Below are positions 1 to 12,187 of a DNA stretch of 64,000 nucleotides, piece by piece. Made by a program: the position numbers and the translations under genes. The DNA comes from Mycolicibacterium sp. HK-90 (GTDB lineage: Bacteria; Actinomycetota; Actinomycetes; Mycobacteriales; Mycobacteriaceae), in contig NZ_CP129613.1 of assembly GCF_030486405.1 (NCBI RefSeq), positions 372,001-436,000 of the forward strand, given 5' to 3'. Every line of letters begins with the position of its first letter. Within the stretch, counting starts at the first letter, position 1. The notes beneath the pieces were generated by a model. That model was not told where the DNA came from, did not search any database, and was given only the letters and a program-made list of their open reading frames with translations.

Positions 1-1406
1 AACGCGGCCGGAGTCCGAGCCGAGAGCGGCAGGATGCCGAACTGCCCGTCGGTGGGTTGCTCGGCCGGGGCCGTAGCCGCTGCCGGCTCGGGAGCCTCTT
101 CGAGGATGACGTGCGCGTTGGTCCCGGCGAAGCCGAACGAGCTGACCCCGGCGATGCGCGGCCGACCGTTGCGTTCCCAGGGGGTGGACTCCTTGACGAC
201 CTCGAGCGCGAGCCGATCCCAGGGAATGTGCGGCGACGGATTCTCGAAATGAAGATGCTTTGGCAGGGTCTCGTGTTCCAGCGACAGGATCACCTTGACG
301 ACGCCGGCGATCCCCGCCGCCGCCTCCAGGTGGCCGATGTTCGTCTTCGCCGACCCGATCAACAGTGGCTGGTCGGCTTCGCGTCCGGCGCCGAGCACCT
401 CACCTGCGGCCTGGGCCTCGATCGGGTCGCCCAGAGAAGTTCCGGTGCCGTGCGCTTCCAGGTATCCGACGTCGCGGGGTTCCAGACCGGACCGCTTCAG
501 CGCATCGGCGATCACGCGCTGCTGAGCGACACCGTTCGGCACCGTCAACCCACCGGATGCGCCGTCCTGGTTGATCGCGCTGCCGCGGATCACGGCCCGA
601 ATCCGGTCACCATCGCGTATTGCGTCGTCGAGTCGCTTGATGACGATGACGCCGCAGCCCTCGCCGCGCACATAGCCGTCGGCGGCCGCGTCGAAGGTTT
701 TGCACCGACCGTCCGGGGCCAGCATATGCGCGCTGGAGAAAGTGATCATGGTGGCGGGCGTGAGCAGGACGTTCGCCCCACCGGCCAGGGCGAGATCGCA
801 CTCGCCCAAGCGAAGTGCTTGGCACGCTTGGTGGATTGCCACCAGCGATGAGCTGCACGCCGTGTCGACGGCGACGGACGGACCCTGCAGGCCCAACCGA
901 TAACTGATCCGGCCCGCCGCGGCGGCGTTCGACGTGCCGATGGCCATGTAGGCCTCGATCTCGGGATACGTCAGTTCGTCGGAGGCCATGCCGAGGTAGT
1001 CGTGGGTGGCCAGGCCGACGAACACGCCAGTGTTGGTGTTGGCCAGGGCCGTTGGTGCGGTACCCGCGTGTTCCACCGCGCGCCAGGCGGTCTCGAGCAG
1101 TAGTCGATGCTGCGGGTCCATCAACCTGACCTCGCGCGTCGACATGCCGAAGAACGGCGCGTCGAACCCGGTCACGTCGTCGACGAAACCCGCACGTCGG
1201 GTTACGACCTTGCCGACAGCGCCCGGCTCCGGATCGAAGAACTCGTCGACGTCCCAGCGGTCCCTGGGTACCTCCGAAATTGCGTCGCGACCTGCGCGCA
1301 AGAGGTCCCAGTAGCTCTCGGCATCCGGAGCTCCCGGAAAGCGCGCTGCGTAGCCGACGACGGCAAAGCGCATTGGTGGTTCACTTTGATTCACAACGGA
1401 TCCCAT
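1..1406 (-). CDS. pks: Type I polyketide synthase, N-terminal part (ketosynthase)
   Basis: Only the first ~468 codons are visible; the gene runs off the left edge. The protein opens with a beta-ketoacyl synthase domain: active-site Cys in DTACSSS (about residue 184), catalytic His in EAHGTGT and in NIGHLE, and the linker [15 protein letters not shown]. The ATG at 1406 follows GAGGAGG by about 8 nt; an internal in-frame ATG at 1373 is the alternative. It is divergent from papA3 and mmpL10, the arrangement of the trehalose polyphleate (TPP) locus, where the Pks makes polyunsaturated phleic acids. KS identity is certain. The TPP assignment rests on neighbours, because the remaining domains are outside the window. 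Confidence 0.93.
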   Translation of the reverse strand, partial: MGSVVNQSEPPMRFAVVGYAARFPGAPDAESYWDLLRAGRDAISEVPRDRWDVDEFFDPEPGAVGKVVTRRAGFVDDVTGFDAPFFGMSTREVRLMDPQHRLLLETAWRAVEHAGTAPTALANTNTGVFVGLATHDYLGMASDELTYPEIEAYMAIGTSNAAAAGRISYRLGLQGPSVAVDTACSSSLVAIHQACQALRLGECDLALAGGANVLLTPATMITFSSAHMLAPDGRCKTFDAAADGYVRGEGCGVIVIKRLDDAIRDGDRIRAVIRGSAINQDGASGGLTVPNGVAQQRVIADALKRSGLEPRDVGYLEAHGTGTSLGDPIEAQAAGEVLGAGREADQPLLIGSAKTNIGHLEAAAGIAGVVKVILSLEHETLPKHLHFENPSPHIPWDRLALEVVKESTPWERNGRPRIAGVSSFGFAGTNAHVILEEAPEPAAATAPAEQPTDGQFGILPLSARTPAA

Positions 1407-1638
1407 GCCGTTGTCCTCCTCGCATCGGCGTGCAGAATCGCACCTCCGCGCCCCCCCGAAGCGCATGGAGATCAACTTCGCACCACTATCGCATGCGAAG
1501 CTGTGGAGCGCGCGGCTCCCCTTGCCACATCAAGATCTTCCGAGCGTTCGCCGTGGAAGCACGGGTATGTTGAGCCGCGGGGGGTTCCGCCGGCCCGGGC
1601 AGCGGCTGCGCGGGAATCACTACTGGGAGGGCCAGGTT
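1407..1638. promoter_or_regulatory. Divergent intergenic region between pks and papA3
   Basis: This 232-bp gap must hold the promoters of the pks gene (leftward) and of the papA3-mmpL10-PE-fadD23 series (rightward). A short inverted repeat lies at 1476-1500, with arms CTTCGCA and TGCGAAG. No clear -10/-35 pair was recognised. No convincing gene lies inside. Confidence 0.45.
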
Positions 1639-3060
1639 TTGCGGATCGGTAAGATAACTGTTGGCGCACTTGATGAATGGTCATTGAGTCCTGGCGCGGT
1701 CACCTCCTGGCATCCCACGGCCGCCGCTCAGGAAACAGCCATGCGAGCTCCGGTGAGTGCAGTTCCGGTTAGCTACATGCAGAGCCAACATCTGCGTAAT
1801 TACAGTGATCGCAAAGCGGTCGGGCTGAACTTCTCGCGGCAGATCATCGCAAGCTGTGAGGTTGCTGGGCAATGTGATATCGCGGCGATGGATCACGCTG
1901 TGAACACCTATCTACGCCGGCACGACACATTCCGGAGTTGGTTCAAAAAAGCCGACGATGGCGAATTCGTAAGGCATGCAATCGAAGATCCGGCTGATAT
2001 CGAGTTCGCCCCGGTCGACCAGGGCGTGATGACCGTCGAAGAAATTCGTGCGCACGTCGTGGCCATACCGAATCCCCTGGAATGGGGCTGCTTTACGTTC
2101 GGCATTATCCAGGGCGAGGACCACTTCACTTTCTTCGCGGCCATGGATCATGTGCACGGGGATGCCACATTGATCGGCACGACGATGATGGAAGCCAACG
2201 GAATGTATTCGGCGATGAGTGGCAGCGGCCAGGCCCTCACGCTTCCAGAGGCCGGTAGTTTCGACGACTTCTGTGTCAGAGAGCGTGAGTACACGTCAAA
2301 GTTAACCTTGGATTCGCCTGGCGTTCGTGCGTGGATTGACTTCGCCGAGAACAACAGTGATGGTTTTCCGGAGTTTCCGCTGCCCCTGGGCAACCCGAAC
2401 GAGACGACCAGCAGCGCCTGGTCCTCTGAGGTTCTGTTGGACCCGGCGCAGACCGAACGCTTCGACGCGGCGTGCTCGGCGGCCGGCGCCCGGTTCGTCG
2501 GCGGCTTGTTCGCCTGCCTCGGGTTGGTGGAACACGAGTTCACCGGTGCGCTCACGTATTACGGCCTCACGCCGAGGGATTCCCGCACAGCCGGCGACAA
2601 CTTCATGACACAGGGGTGGTTCACCGGCCTGATTCCGATCACCGTCCCGGTGGCGGCCGCCTCTTTCAGCGACGCTGCCTGGGCGGCGCAGGCTTCTTTC
2701 GATTCGGGCCTGGACATGGCCCGAGTTCCTTACTACCGCGTGTTGGAGTTGGCGCCCTGGTTGAACTGGCCACGGCCGAACTTCCCGGTGTCGAACTTTC
2801 TGCACGGCGGGGCCGCGCCGCTCAACGCGATCCTCGCCGCGGGCGACATGGGCCTGGCCAACAACATCGGAATGTATCCGGACGATCGGTTCTCCTACCA
2901 ATTGACGATCTACATTTTCCGGTACGGCGAAGGCACGGTCATGGCGATCATGCATCCCGACAACCCGGTCGCCGAAAAATCGGTGAGCCGTTACCTGGGC
3001 GCCATGAAGGCGGTCTCCTCACGAGTTGCTGACAGCGGGCACTGGGGCCGCGTCGCCTAG
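1639..3060 (+). CDS. papA3: PapA3-like polyketide-associated acyltransferase
   Basis: The product is a condensation-superfamily acyltransferase that would acylate trehalose with a fatty acyl chain before polyphleic acids are added. The acyltransferase motif HxxxD is seen as HVHGD in AAMDHVHGDATL. I chose the TTG at 1639 because GGGAGGG lies about 7 nt upstream, and the resulting N-terminus (LRIGKITVGALDEW) resembles remembered M. tuberculosis PapA3 and gives 473 residues, the family size. An ATG at 1741 would cut off this conserved N-terminus. mmpL10 follows 66 bp downstream. The product could also act in a DAT/PAT-like pathway, but the mmpL10/PE/fadD23 context favours TPP. Confidence 0.9.
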   Translation: MRIGKITVGALDEWSLSPGAVTSWHPTAAAQETAMRAPVSAVPVSYMQSQHLRNYSDRKAVGLNFSRQIIASCEVAGQCDIAAMDHAVNTYLRRHDTFRSWFKKADDGEFVRHAIEDPADIEFAPVDQGVMTVEEIRAHVVAIPNPLEWGCFTFGIIQGEDHFTFFAAMDHVHGDATLIGTTMMEANGMYSAMSGSGQALTLPEAGSFDDFCVREREYTSKLTLDSPGVRAWIDFAENNSDGFPEFPLPLGNPNETTSSAWSSEVLLDPAQTERFDAACSAAGARFVGGLFACLGLVEHEFTGALTYYGLTPRDSRTAGDNFMTQGWFTGLIPITVPVAAASFSDAAWAAQASFDSGLDMARVPYYRVLELAPWLNWPRPNFPVSNFLHGGAAPLNAILAAGDMGLANNIGMYPDDRFSYQLTIYIFRYGEGTVMAIMHPDNPVAEKSVSRYLGAMKAVSSRVADSGHWGRVA

Positions 3061-3126
3061 CGGAGAGCAAACGATGGCCATGGATTTTCCGCTGGGCCCC
3101 GACGTCGGGGTGAAGGTGAGGGCGAC

Positions 3127-6105
3127 ATGCGACGGATAGCCGATTTCGTTGTGCGGTGGCCTTGGGCTGTGATCGGGGTCTGGGTGGCGATGTTGGTGGC
3201 GCTGCCGCTGACCTTCCCCTCGCTCGGCGAGATGGCCGAGAAACATCCGCTCGCGATCCTGCCCAGCGATGCGCCTTCGAGCGTCACCGCGAAAAAGATG
3301 ACCGAGGCGTTTCACGAATCGGCCAACGACGACCTGCTGTTGGTGACGCTGATCAACGAGGGCGGGTTGGGCCCGGCCGACGAGGCGACCTACCGCAAGC
3401 TGGTGGACACGCTGCGCGACGACCAGGCAGACGTCGTGAGTGTGCAGGATTTCGTCAGCACCCCGCAGCTGCGGCAGTTCCTGACCAGCAAGGACAAGAC
3501 GACCTGGGTGCTGCCGGTCGGGCTCACCGGGGAGCTCGGCACGCCGCGGGCGATCGAGTCGTTCAACCGGGTTTCCGACATCGTCGAACGCAGCACCGCA
3601 GGCAGCACACTGGAGGTTCACCTCACCGGCCCCGCGGCCACGGCTGCCGACCTCACCGTCGCGGGTGAACGCGACCGACTCCCGATCGAGATCGCGATCG
3701 CCGTTCTGGTGCTGCTGGTGCTGTTGGTGGTCTATCGCAGCGTGGTGACGATGCTGCTGCCACTGGTGACGATCGGGTCCTCGCTGCTCATCGCACAGTC
3801 ACTGGTGGCGGGCTTCTCCCACCTGACCGGCGCGGGTGTCTCGAACCAGTCCATCGTGTTTCTGAGCGCGATCATGGCCGGCGCGGGCACCGATTACGCG
3901 GTCTTCCTGATCAGCCGATATCACGACTATCTGCGATCGGGTAAGGATTTCGACCAGGCGGTTCGCGCCGCGATGATGTCGATCGGGAAGGTCATCACCG
4001 CGTCCGCCGCGACGGTGGGGATCACCTTCCTGTTGTTGAGCTTCACCAAGATGGGCGTGTTCAGAACGGTCGGTGTGTCGGCCGCGATCGGGATCGGCGT
4101 CGCCTACCTCGCCGGGTTGACCCTGCTGCCGGCCATTCTGGTGTTGGCCGGACCGCGCGGCTGGGTCAAGCCGCGGCGCGAGCTGACCTCCCGGTTCTGG
4201 CGTCGATCGGGAATCCGCATCGTTCGCAGGCCGGTGCCGCACCTCGTCGCCAGTCTGCTCGTCCTGGCACTACTGGCCGGCGCCGCGATCTTCGCCCAGT
4301 ACAACTACGACGACCGGAAGGTGGTGTCGGCGTCGGCGCCGAGTTCGGTCGGATACGCCGCGCTGGAACGGCATTTCCCGATCGCCCAGTCCATTCCCGA
4401 GTACATCCTCATCCAGTCACCGCACGATCTGCGCACCCCCAGGGGGCTCGCCGACCTGGAACAGCTCGCGTCGCGGGTCGCCCAATTGCCCGACGTCGGT
4501 CTGGTCAGCGGCATCACCCGACCGCTGGGGGAAGTGCCCGCGGAATTCCGGGCCACGTTCCAGGCGGGCATCGTCGGCACCCGGCTGGCCGACGGGTCCT
4601 CCCAGATCGACCAGCGCTCCGGCGACCTCAACCGACTGTCGGCCGGGGCGAACACGCTGGCCGACAGCCTCGCCGACGTCCGTACCCAGATCAACCAGAT
4701 CGCGCCCAGCATCCAGAACCTGGTCGACACGTTCTCCTCGGTGCGCAGTGAATACGGTGGCGACAAGCTGGTGCACGATGTCGAGGTCGCGGCCAAGCTC
4801 GTGCAGAGCATCAATGCGCTGGCCAATGCGATGGGGGTCAACTTCGCCGCCGTCAAGAACATCTTCTCCTGGATAGGTCCGGTGCTGGCGGCGCTCCAGA
4901 ACAACGCGGTCTGCGATTCCAACCCCTCCTGCAGTGACACCCGCCTCCAGTTTCAGCGGCTGATGGATGCGAACAACGACGGAAGCCTCGACCGGATCAA
5001 CGATCTCGCGCACGAGTTGCAGGGGGCCGGCGATGGCAACCAAAGCCTCAACACCACGATCACCAAGCTGAACAGTGCCCTCGCCGGCGTCAACAAGGCA
5101 GTCAAGGCGATGGGGCTGAACAAGCCCGGCGGCGCGCAGTCCAGCGTGAAGGATCTGCAGCAGGGGGCCAACCGTCTGGCCGGTGGCAGCCGGGAGGTGG
5201 CCGGCGGCGTCGACGAACTCGTCAAGCAGGTCAAGGTGATCTCGGCCGGGTTGAACCAGGCCTCGTCATTCCTGCTGTCGATGCGCAACGACGCCGCGGA
5301 TCCGGCGCAGGCCGGATTCAACATCCCGCCCGAGGTGCTGGACCTGGCGGAGTTCAAGAAGGCGTCCGCGGCGTACGTCTCGCCGGACGGGCGCTCGGTG
5401 CGGTACCTGGTTCAAACCGAACTCGACCCGTTCAGCCCCCAGGCGATGGATCAGGTCAACCAGATCCAGGACGTCGCGCGCGGGGCTCAGCCGAACACCA
5501 CGCTCGCCGACGCCGAGATATCGATGGGCGGATACCCCGCCGCTCTGCGGGACACCCGCGACTACTACCAGCAGGACATCCGGTTCATCATCATCGCGAC
5601 CCTCATCGTCGTGCTGATGATCCTGATGTTGCTGCTGCGCTCGCTGGTCGCACCCCTCTACCTCGTCGGGTCGGTGGTGGTCTCGTACTTCGCGGCGGTC
5701 GGCATCGGCGTCCTGGTGTTCCAATCGCTTTTGGGCCAGCAATTGCATTGGAGCGTGCCGCCATTGGCGTTCGTGGTGCTGATCGCGGTGGGTGCGGACT
5801 ACAACATGCTCCTCGTATCGCGATTGCGGGACGAGTCTCCGCACAGCACCCGGTACGGCGTCATCCGCACCCTGAGTTCGACGGGCGGTGTGATCACCGC
5901 GGCGGGCCTGATCTTCGCGGCCTCGATGGCCGGTCTGCTGTTCTCCAGCATCGGCATCGTGATCCAAGGCGGATTCGTGATCGGCGTGGGCATCCTGCTG
6001 GACACCTTCCTGGTCCGCACGATCACCGTGCCTGCCATCGCCGCGCTGGCCGGTAAGGCGAACTGGTGGCCGTCACAACTGGTCGGTCGGAGGCTGCGCA
6101 CGTGA
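3127..6105 (+). CDS. mmpL10: MmpL10-like RND lipid transporter
   Basis: A 992-residue MmpL protein of the RND superfamily, probably moving a trehalose lipid intermediate across the inner membrane using proton motive force. TM1 lies at about residues 13-35. Two clusters of transmembrane helices follow (about 190-390 and 815-980), each carrying the MmpL Asp-Tyr proton-relay pair: GAGTDYAVF near residue 255 and GADYNMLL near residue 890. The second extracytoplasmic domain (about 440-720) is long and rich in heptad-like segments, as in mycobacterial MmpLs. The length is close to MmpL10 (about 1000). It lies between papA3 and the PE-PPE gene on the same strand. Confidence 0.93.
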   Translation: MRRIADFVVRWPWAVIGVWVAMLVALPLTFPSLGEMAEKHPLAILPSDAPSSVTAKKMTEAFHESANDDLLLVTLINEGGLGPADEATYRKLVDTLRDDQADVVSVQDFVSTPQLRQFLTSKDKTTWVLPVGLTGELGTPRAIESFNRVSDIVERSTAGSTLEVHLTGPAATAADLTVAGERDRLPIEIAIAVLVLLVLLVVYRSVVTMLLPLVTIGSSLLIAQSLVAGFSHLTGAGVSNQSIVFLSAIMAGAGTDYAVFLISRYHDYLRSGKDFDQAVRAAMMSIGKVITASAATVGITFLLLSFTKMGVFRTVGVSAAIGIGVAYLAGLTLLPAILVLAGPRGWVKPRRELTSRFWRRSGIRIVRRPVPHLVASLLVLALLAGAAIFAQYNYDDRKVVSASAPSSVGYAALERHFPIAQSIPEYILIQSPHDLRTPRGLADLEQLASRVAQLPDVGLVSGITRPLGEVPAEFRATFQAGIVGTRLADGSSQIDQRSGDLNRLSAGANTLADSLADVRTQINQIAPSIQNLVDTFSSVRSEYGGDKLVHDVEVAAKLVQSINALANAMGVNFAAVKNIFSWIGPVLAALQNNAVCDSNPSCSDTRLQFQRLMDANNDGSLDRINDLAHELQGAGDGNQSLNTTITKLNSALAGVNKAVKAMGLNKPGGAQSSVKDLQQGANRLAGGSREVAGGVDELVKQVKVISAGLNQASSFLLSMRNDAADPAQAGFNIPPEVLDLAEFKKASAAYVSPDGRSVRYLVQTELDPFSPQAMDQVNQIQDVARGAQPNTTLADAEISMGGYPAALRDTRDYYQQDIRFIIIATLIVVLMILMLLLRSLVAPLYLVGSVVVSYFAAVGIGVLVFQSLLGQQLHWSVPPLAFVVLIAVGADYNMLLVSRLRDESPHSTRYGVIRTLSSTGGVITAAGLIFAASMAGLLFSSIGIVIQGGFVIGVGILLDTFLVRTITVPAIAALAGKANWWPSQLVGRRLRT

Positions 6106-6200
6106 CGGGCGATCTGGAAGTTGCGCACGGAATGACGGGTGAGCGCGCACGCGAGATGTGTGTGAGACTACGAAACGAAGCGGGGCGATCAGGAGTGAGT

Positions 6201-7337
6201 ATGAAGAAACTCCTTGCAGGACTTGCGGTATTGATGACTGCCGGCGTCACCGGCTCGTTGGGAGTCCCGGTGAGTGCGTGGGCCGATGAGCCACCACCAC
6301 CCGGGCCGACGCCCGGCCCGCCGGCTCCTGGGTCGCCGGGCCCCGGGACCGCGTACGCCCTCGGCGGCGCCCACGTTCTCGGGATTCCCTACGACGAATA
6401 CATCCGCATGACGGGCGAGCACTGGTTCCCCGGCATGAAGCGGGTGAAGGTCGACTACCCCGCGGGGCAGGTTCAGGGGCACACCCTGGAACGGCTCTTC
6501 CCCGGTATCGGCGCGATCGGAGAGCAGATCTATCCCGGCCTCGGCCTCGACGGCCCCAGCATCGGCGAATCGGTGGACGAGGGAGAAGGAAACCTCGACA
6601 CCGCCATCCGCAACGGTGGCAAGGGAACGGCGATGGGCCTGTCCGAGGGAGCGCTCGTGCTCAACGCCGTGAAGGCGAGGCTGGCCAACGATCCGACGGC
6701 TCCGCCCCCGGATCAACTGAGCTTCGCGACGTTCGGCGACCCGATCGCCAAGCATCCCTTCGGCGAGAGTTTCCTGACCCAGAACTTCCCCGTGGGCAGC
6801 GTGGTGCCGTTCATGGACTACCGCATGCCCGCCCCGGTCGAGAGTCAGTACCACACCGACCAGTTCATCTCGGCCTACGACAGCATCGCCGACTGGCCGG
6901 ACCGGCCCGACAATTGGATGAGCGTCATCAATGCGATCGCCGGCCTGGCTTCGGGTCACACCGCGATCGCGTTCACCAACCCGAGCAACGTTCCGCCACA
7001 GAACATCAGGACGACGGTCAACTCCAAGGGCGCGACGACGACGACCTATCTGGTCCCCGAGGAGCACCTGCCCCTGGTGTTGCCGTTCAAATACCTCGGC
7101 TATGACAAGGACACCCTCAACCGGCTGGACGCGGTCCTGCTGCCCATGGTCGATGCGGGCTATTCGCGCAACGACGATCCCGCGACCGCTCCGGTCACGG
7201 TGGACCCGGTGAACGGCTTCGACCCCTTGGAGGTCACCGCACCGGCCAACGAGGCGACGTTCGGTGGTGGCGGCGATCCGATGTCCGAGCTCGTCGACGC
7301 GGCGATGTCCGTGCTGAACCCGAACGGTGCGGGCTGA
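6201..7337 (+). CDS. Secreted PE-PPE-domain protein (TPP acyltransferase type)
   Basis: A 378-residue exported alpha/beta-hydrolase-fold protein. The start ATG at 6201 has AGGAG 5 nt upstream. A Sec signal peptide ([18 protein letters not shown] ... AWA) precedes a Pro-rich linker, so a canonical N-terminal PE domain is absent although the family is named after it. The nucleophile elbow GLSEG lies near residue 148, fitting the serine hydrolase/transferase of PE-PPE C-terminal domains. In M. smegmatis the equivalent TPP-locus protein is reported to perform the last transacylation making trehalose polyphleates outside the plasma membrane. The stop overlaps the fadD23 start (TGATG), so the two are translationally coupled. 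Confidence 0.87.
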   Translation: MKKLLAGLAVLMTAGVTGSLGVPVSAWADEPPPPGPTPGPPAPGSPGPGTAYALGGAHVLGIPYDEYIRMTGEHWFPGMKRVKVDYPAGQVQGHTLERLFPGIGAIGEQIYPGLGLDGPSIGESVDEGEGNLDTAIRNGGKGTAMGLSEGALVLNAVKARLANDPTAPPPDQLSFATFGDPIAKHPFGESFLTQNFPVGSVVPFMDYRMPAPVESQYHTDQFISAYDSIADWPDRPDNWMSVINAIAGLASGHTAIAFTNPSNVPPQNIRTTVNSKGATTTTYLVPEEHLPLVLPFKYLGYDKDTLNRLDAVLLPMVDAGYSRNDDPATAPVTVDPVNGFDPLEVTAPANEATFGGGGDPMSELVDAAMSVLNPNGAG

Positions 7338-9097
7338 TGTCCACCCCTCAGTCGACAATTCTCTCGATGCTGCACGGACGTGCCAGCCTGCGCCCTGACG
7401 ATGTCGCCTTCACCTTCACCGATTACGCCGCCGATCCAGCGGGCGTCGTCGAGACCCTGACGTGGGCGCAGCTGTCACGCCGGACGATGAACGTGGCGCG
7501 CGAGATCAGCCTGCACGGGTCGGTCGGTGACCGGGCGGTGATCCTGGCCCCGCAAGGGCTCGAGTACATCCTGGCCTTCCTGGGCTCCATGCAGGCCGGG
7601 CTGATCGCGGTTCCACTGCCCATGCCGCATCGCGGTTCGAGCCATGACCGCGTGAGCGCGGTCTTCGTCGACACCAGGCCCTCCGTGGTCCTGACGACGT
7701 CCGCGGTCGCCGAGGATGTCGGTGATTACGTGGACCAGTCACGGATGAACACCGCTCCGAAGATCGTCGCGATCGACTCGTTGAACCTGGACGACGACAA
7801 CGGATCTGGCGGATTCGCCGGGCCCGGCCCGACCGCCGAGTTCCCGACGACGGCGTATCTGCAGTACAGCTCCGGTTCCACCCGGCTGCCCACCGGCGTC
7901 ATGATCTCGCACCGCAACGTCCAGGCGAACTTCGAGCAGCTGATGCGGGGCTTCTTCGCGGATGCGCAGGTGAAGACCGTCAGCGATGCGACGATCGTGT
8001 CGTGGTTGCCCTTCTACCACGACATGGGTCTGGTGCTGGGTGTCTGCGCTCCGATCCTGAGCGGCTATCGCGCCGCGTTGACGAGCCCGGTGGCGTTCCT
8101 CGAACAACCGGCTCGCTGGGTGCGAGCGCTGGCCGAGAATCCTCGTTCCTTTTCCGCGGCGCCCAACTTCGCGTTCGATCTGGCCGCCCGCAAGACCAAG
8201 GATTCCGACCTCGCCGGACTCGACCTCGGCGGGGTGGTCGGCATCATCAACGGCGCCGAGCGAGTCGAGCCGGCCACCTTGGAGCGCTTCGCAGACCGGT
8301 TCGCCCACTTCAATTTTCGCGACGACATGCTGCGGCCGTCGTACGGGCTGGCGGAGGCCACCGTGTTCGTGGCGACGGGCACCTGGCGCGGTTCCTCGCA
8401 GGCCGTCAACTTCGACTCCGACGAATTGTCGGCGGGCCGCGTCCGGCGGTGTGCGGCCGGAACCGGCTCGGCGCTCGTCAAATACGCGTTGCCGCAGTCG
8501 CCGGTGGTGCGGATCGTCGACGTCGACACCGACCGGGTATGCGCGCCGGACGTGGTCGGCGAGATCTGGGTGCACGGCGACAATGTCGCGGCGGGCTACT
8601 GGAGCAGGTCGCCGGAGGAGCAGCAGTGCTTCGGCGCCACCCTCGTCGACCCCCCGTCGGGGACCCCTGACGGCCCTTGGCTGAAAACCGGTGATCTGGG
8701 CTTCATTTCGGAGGGCGCCCTGTTCATCGTCGGCCGCATCAAAGACCTGCTGATCATCCGCGGGCGTAATCATTACCCCGAAGACATCGAGGCGACCGTC
8801 CAGCAGATCACCGGCGGCCGGGTCGCGGCGATCTCGGTTCCGCTGAATGCCACCGAGAAACTGGTGACCGTCATCGAGGTCAAGAAACGCGGAGAGTCCA
8901 CGGTCGAGGCGGTGCACTGGCTCAAGGAGATCAAGAGCGATGTCACCTCCGCGATCTCCAACGCGCACGGGCTGAACGTCGGTGATCTCGTACTGGTCTC
9001 TCCGGGGTCGATCCCCACGACGACGAGCGGCAAGGTCCGGCGTGCCGCCTGCATCGAGCAGTACCGGCAGGACGAGTTCACGCGCCTGGACGCCTGA
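7337..9097 (+). CDS. fadD23: FadD23-like long-chain fatty acyl-AMP ligase
   Basis: A 586-residue ANL-superfamily enzyme that would activate a fatty acid as acyl-AMP and load it onto the neighbouring Pks. The phosphate-binding loop is seen as [12 protein letters not shown] near residue 178, with the adenylation motifs YGLAEATVF and LKTGDLGF and the C-terminal hinge [18 protein letters not shown]. The length and hinge are those of mycobacterial FAALs (FadD23 about 584) rather than CoA ligases. The ATG overlaps the PE stop by one base. It closes the rightward TPP-type operon. Confidence 0.93.
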   Translation: MSTPQSTILSMLHGRASLRPDDVAFTFTDYAADPAGVVETLTWAQLSRRTMNVAREISLHGSVGDRAVILAPQGLEYILAFLGSMQAGLIAVPLPMPHRGSSHDRVSAVFVDTRPSVVLTTSAVAEDVGDYVDQSRMNTAPKIVAIDSLNLDDDNGSGGFAGPGPTAEFPTTAYLQYSSGSTRLPTGVMISHRNVQANFEQLMRGFFADAQVKTVSDATIVSWLPFYHDMGLVLGVCAPILSGYRAALTSPVAFLEQPARWVRALAENPRSFSAAPNFAFDLAARKTKDSDLAGLDLGGVVGIINGAERVEPATLERFADRFAHFNFRDDMLRPSYGLAEATVFVATGTWRGSSQAVNFDSDELSAGRVRRCAAGTGSALVKYALPQSPVVRIVDVDTDRVCAPDVVGEIWVHGDNVAAGYWSRSPEEQQCFGATLVDPPSGTPDGPWLKTGDLGFISEGALFIVGRIKDLLIIRGRNHYPEDIEATVQQITGGRVAAISVPLNATEKLVTVIEVKKRGESTVEAVHWLKEIKSDVTSAISNAHGLNVGDLVLVSPGSIPTTTSGKVRRAACIEQYRQDEFTRLDA

Positions 9098-9117
9098 GCA
9101 AACCCGGCACCGCCGGC

Positions 9118-9780
9118 TTACAGGCCGACCAACCCGACGACGAGCAACACGGCGCCGACCGTGGCCACCACGGCGGCGAGTTTGCGGTGGCGGTGTGTCT
9201 GCAACCAGTCCTGCAGCGCGGACAGGGTTGCCCGGGTGCGCTCCGGGGCCACCAGGTAGGAGATCAGCGGGATCTCCACGAGCCCGAACGCCACCACGTT
9301 GAACAGCAACAAGGCGCCGACCTGGGTGGCCGCCGCGGCGCCGGAGGCCACGATGAGCGCGAGCGCTGCGAGATAGTCGATGGACGGCAAGGCGATGCCG
9401 AGGCCGGCGGCGCCCGCCGTCCACAGCGAGTGTCCGTGCAGCAGTTGGCGCATACGCGTCGCGAGCGGTCCCGGTTCCCGGTCGGCTCTCGGCCTCCGCA
9501 GGCCCGAGACCTTGCCGGTGGCGATCACGGCGGCCACCACGAGCGCCAGGAGTCCCACCGCCACCTGCATCCTGGGAAGGGTGAAATGGGCTGACCCCAG
9601 AGCCGGGCGCAGGAGGAACAGCACGACGATGCCGACGGTCGTGCCCATGGCGAAACCGCCGATGAGGAACGCGAAGAGCTGCAGCAGCGGTCGTGGCCGG
9701 TTGAGCATCAGGACCGTCATGCCGATCCGGAACGGCTCCAGGCTGACGGCGGCGGCCATCACCAGAAGCGGAATCCACAT
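9118..9780 (-). CDS. Gap/Sap-like integral membrane protein (glycolipid surface export)
   Basis: A roughly 220-residue very hydrophobic protein with about six predicted membrane helices, beginning MWIPLLVMAAAVSLEPFRIG. It resembles the mycobacterial Gap/Sap family, small membrane proteins that assist export of glycopeptidolipids or sulfolipid-type lipids. Its position beside a TPP-type locus fits a role in moving TPP or precursors. ATG 9780 is preferred; a TTG at 9792 is an alternative that adds four residues. It is convergent with fadD23, 20 bp apart. Family placement is from sequence character; the substrate is inferred. Confidence 0.75.
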   Translation of the reverse strand: MWIPLLVMAAAVSLEPFRIGMTVLMLNRPRPLLQLFAFLIGGFAMGTTVGIVVLFLLRPALGSAHFTLPRMQVAVGLLALVVAAVIATGKVSGLRRPRADREPGPLATRMRQLLHGHSLWTAGAAGLGIALPSIDYLAALALIVASGAAAATQVGALLLFNVVAFGLVEIPLISYLVAPERTRATLSALQDWLQTHRHRKLAAVVATVGAVLLVVGLVGL

Positions 9781-9860
9781 GATGGGCGCCAACTTACCGT
9801 CCGGGCACCGAGTTGTGTTCAGCGCGATCGCGACCCTGGCCCGTACCGCCGGTGACGACG

Positions 9861-11334
<1,474 letters not shown>

Positions 11335-11365
11335 CCTCGCGGCGCCTTCGGGCTCACATACCCGA

Positions 11366-11527
11366 TCAGGGCCGTGCGGCGAGTTCTTCGCGGTATTTGG
11401 CTATCCGCTGTTCGATCTCGCCGGCATCGTCTGGACGGCCCTCTTTGCGAGCCAGATCGGCCCGGACCGACAGTTCGCGGATCGCCGTCCGGATCTCGTT
11501 GATGCTGTGAGTGTGTCCCATGGTCAT
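11366..11527 (-). CDS. Small conserved-looking hypothetical protein (53 aa)
   Basis: A short charged, helix-rich protein (MGHTHSINEIRTAIREL ... EIEQRIAKYREELAARP) with a likely two-helix coiled-coil character. The start is ATG 11527, or 11521 which would give MGHTHS. No family recognised. It is convergent with the flavin reductase, 31 bp apart. The codon pattern looks coding, but shortness keeps confidence moderate. Confidence 0.6.
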   Translation of the reverse strand: MTMGHTHSINEIRTAIRELSVRADLARKEGRPDDAGEIEQRIAKYREELAARP

Positions 11528-11603
11528 AAAGCTGCCTTTCGACGCTGATTGGCTGCTGTGCCTCGAGCCTACGCGTGCATTCAGCCTGCAACTCGGGAAC
11601 AAA

Positions 11604-11636
11604 ATGGCCGCCCCGCTGGATCAGCGAAGCGGCCAT
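11604..11636 (-). terminator. Rho-independent terminator of the secreted Pro-rich gene
   Basis: Arms ATGGCCGC (11604-11611) and GCGGCCAT (11629-11636) enclose an inner stem CGCTG/CAGCG. On the minus strand the hairpin is followed by TTTTG. It starts 14 nt after the stop of the gene at 11650-11877. Confidence 0.65.
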
Positions 11637-11649
11637 GGAGCGGTGCGGG

Positions 11650-11877
11650 TCAGTGGACCCACTTGCCCGGCTTGTCCCAATGCCCCGGCGGCGGGACATA
11701 GGGAAGGTGGGAGATCGGGCCCGGCGGGACGTTGACCCCGTCGCCCACCACGCCAGGGGGAGGCGGTGCCGGGATCCACCAGTTGTCGTCGGCGTTAGCC
11801 TGGCCGGCGCCGAGGTCGAGCGCGGCAAAGCTCAGCGCGCCCGCGGCAGCCGCAGCCGTCGCAAACTTCTTCATCAT
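11650..11877 (-). CDS. Small secreted proline-rich protein
   Basis: A 75-residue protein with a Sec signal peptide (MMKKFATAAAAAGALSFAAL, cleavage probably after QANA) and a mature part of about 45 residues rich in Pro and Trp (DDNWWIPAPPPPG ... PPPGHWDKPGKWVH). GAGGAG lies about 6 nt before the tandem ATGs. Mycobacteria carry many such short exported proteins with no known activity. Confidence 0.75.
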   Translation of the reverse strand: MMKKFATAAAAAGALSFAALDLGAGQANADDNWWIPAPPPPGVVGDGVNVPPGPISHLPYVPPPGHWDKPGKWVH

Positions 11878-11988
11878 CTCTGGCTCCTCATCGGCCGTAT
11901 TGCGGCCACGAGATGCATAGTTTCACTATCCAACGGGCTGATCCAGTTGGTTCGGTGAATCGAACCGGCAGCGATTCGGCCGCCAGAA

Positions 11989-12033
11989 CAACGAAATGGT
12001 CGTCCCCACCGCGTGGGAACGACCATTTCGTTG
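11989..12033 (-). terminator. Long hairpin, likely sdh operon terminator
   Basis: A 15-bp perfect stem (CAACGAAATGGTCGT with its complement) continues through one mismatch into CCCAC/GTGGG with a 3-nt loop. On the minus strand the hairpin is followed by TTCT. It lies about 15 bp beyond the last micro-ORF downstream of sdhB and is the first strong stop after the sdh operon. Confidence 0.65.
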
Positions 12034-12047
12034 ATCTCGGCGCTGAA

Positions 12048-12187
12048 CTATGCGCTCATCGGTGCTGTTTCCTCTTCGCGCAAGCGCTCATCTGGTTCGT
12101 TTCCTCTTCGCGCAAGCGCTCATCTGGTTCGTTTCCTCTTCGCGCAAGCGCTCATCGGTGCTGTTCCCTCTTCGCGCAAGCGCTCAT
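12048..12187 (-). other. Chain of overlapping micro-ORFs after sdhB
   Basis: Read on the minus strand, the sdhB stop overlaps an ATG (ATGA). Each 32-bp repeat then encodes an 11-residue peptide whose TGA overlaps the next ATG in the same way. The four ORFs are 12152-12187 (MSACAKREQHR), 12120-12155 and 12088-12123 (both MSACAKRKRTR), and 12056-12091 (MSACAKRKQHR). A degenerate fifth, MSA then TAG, ends at 12048. An AGAGG stretch lies about 11 nt before each ATG. Translation is not proven; the geometry is directly visible. Confidence 0.5.

Noticed and set aside
7739..9778. 679-residue minus-strand ORF
   Set aside because: It is antisense to fadD23 and partly to the Gap-like gene region, with Arg/Gly-rich low-complexity composition typical of a GC-rich shadow frame.
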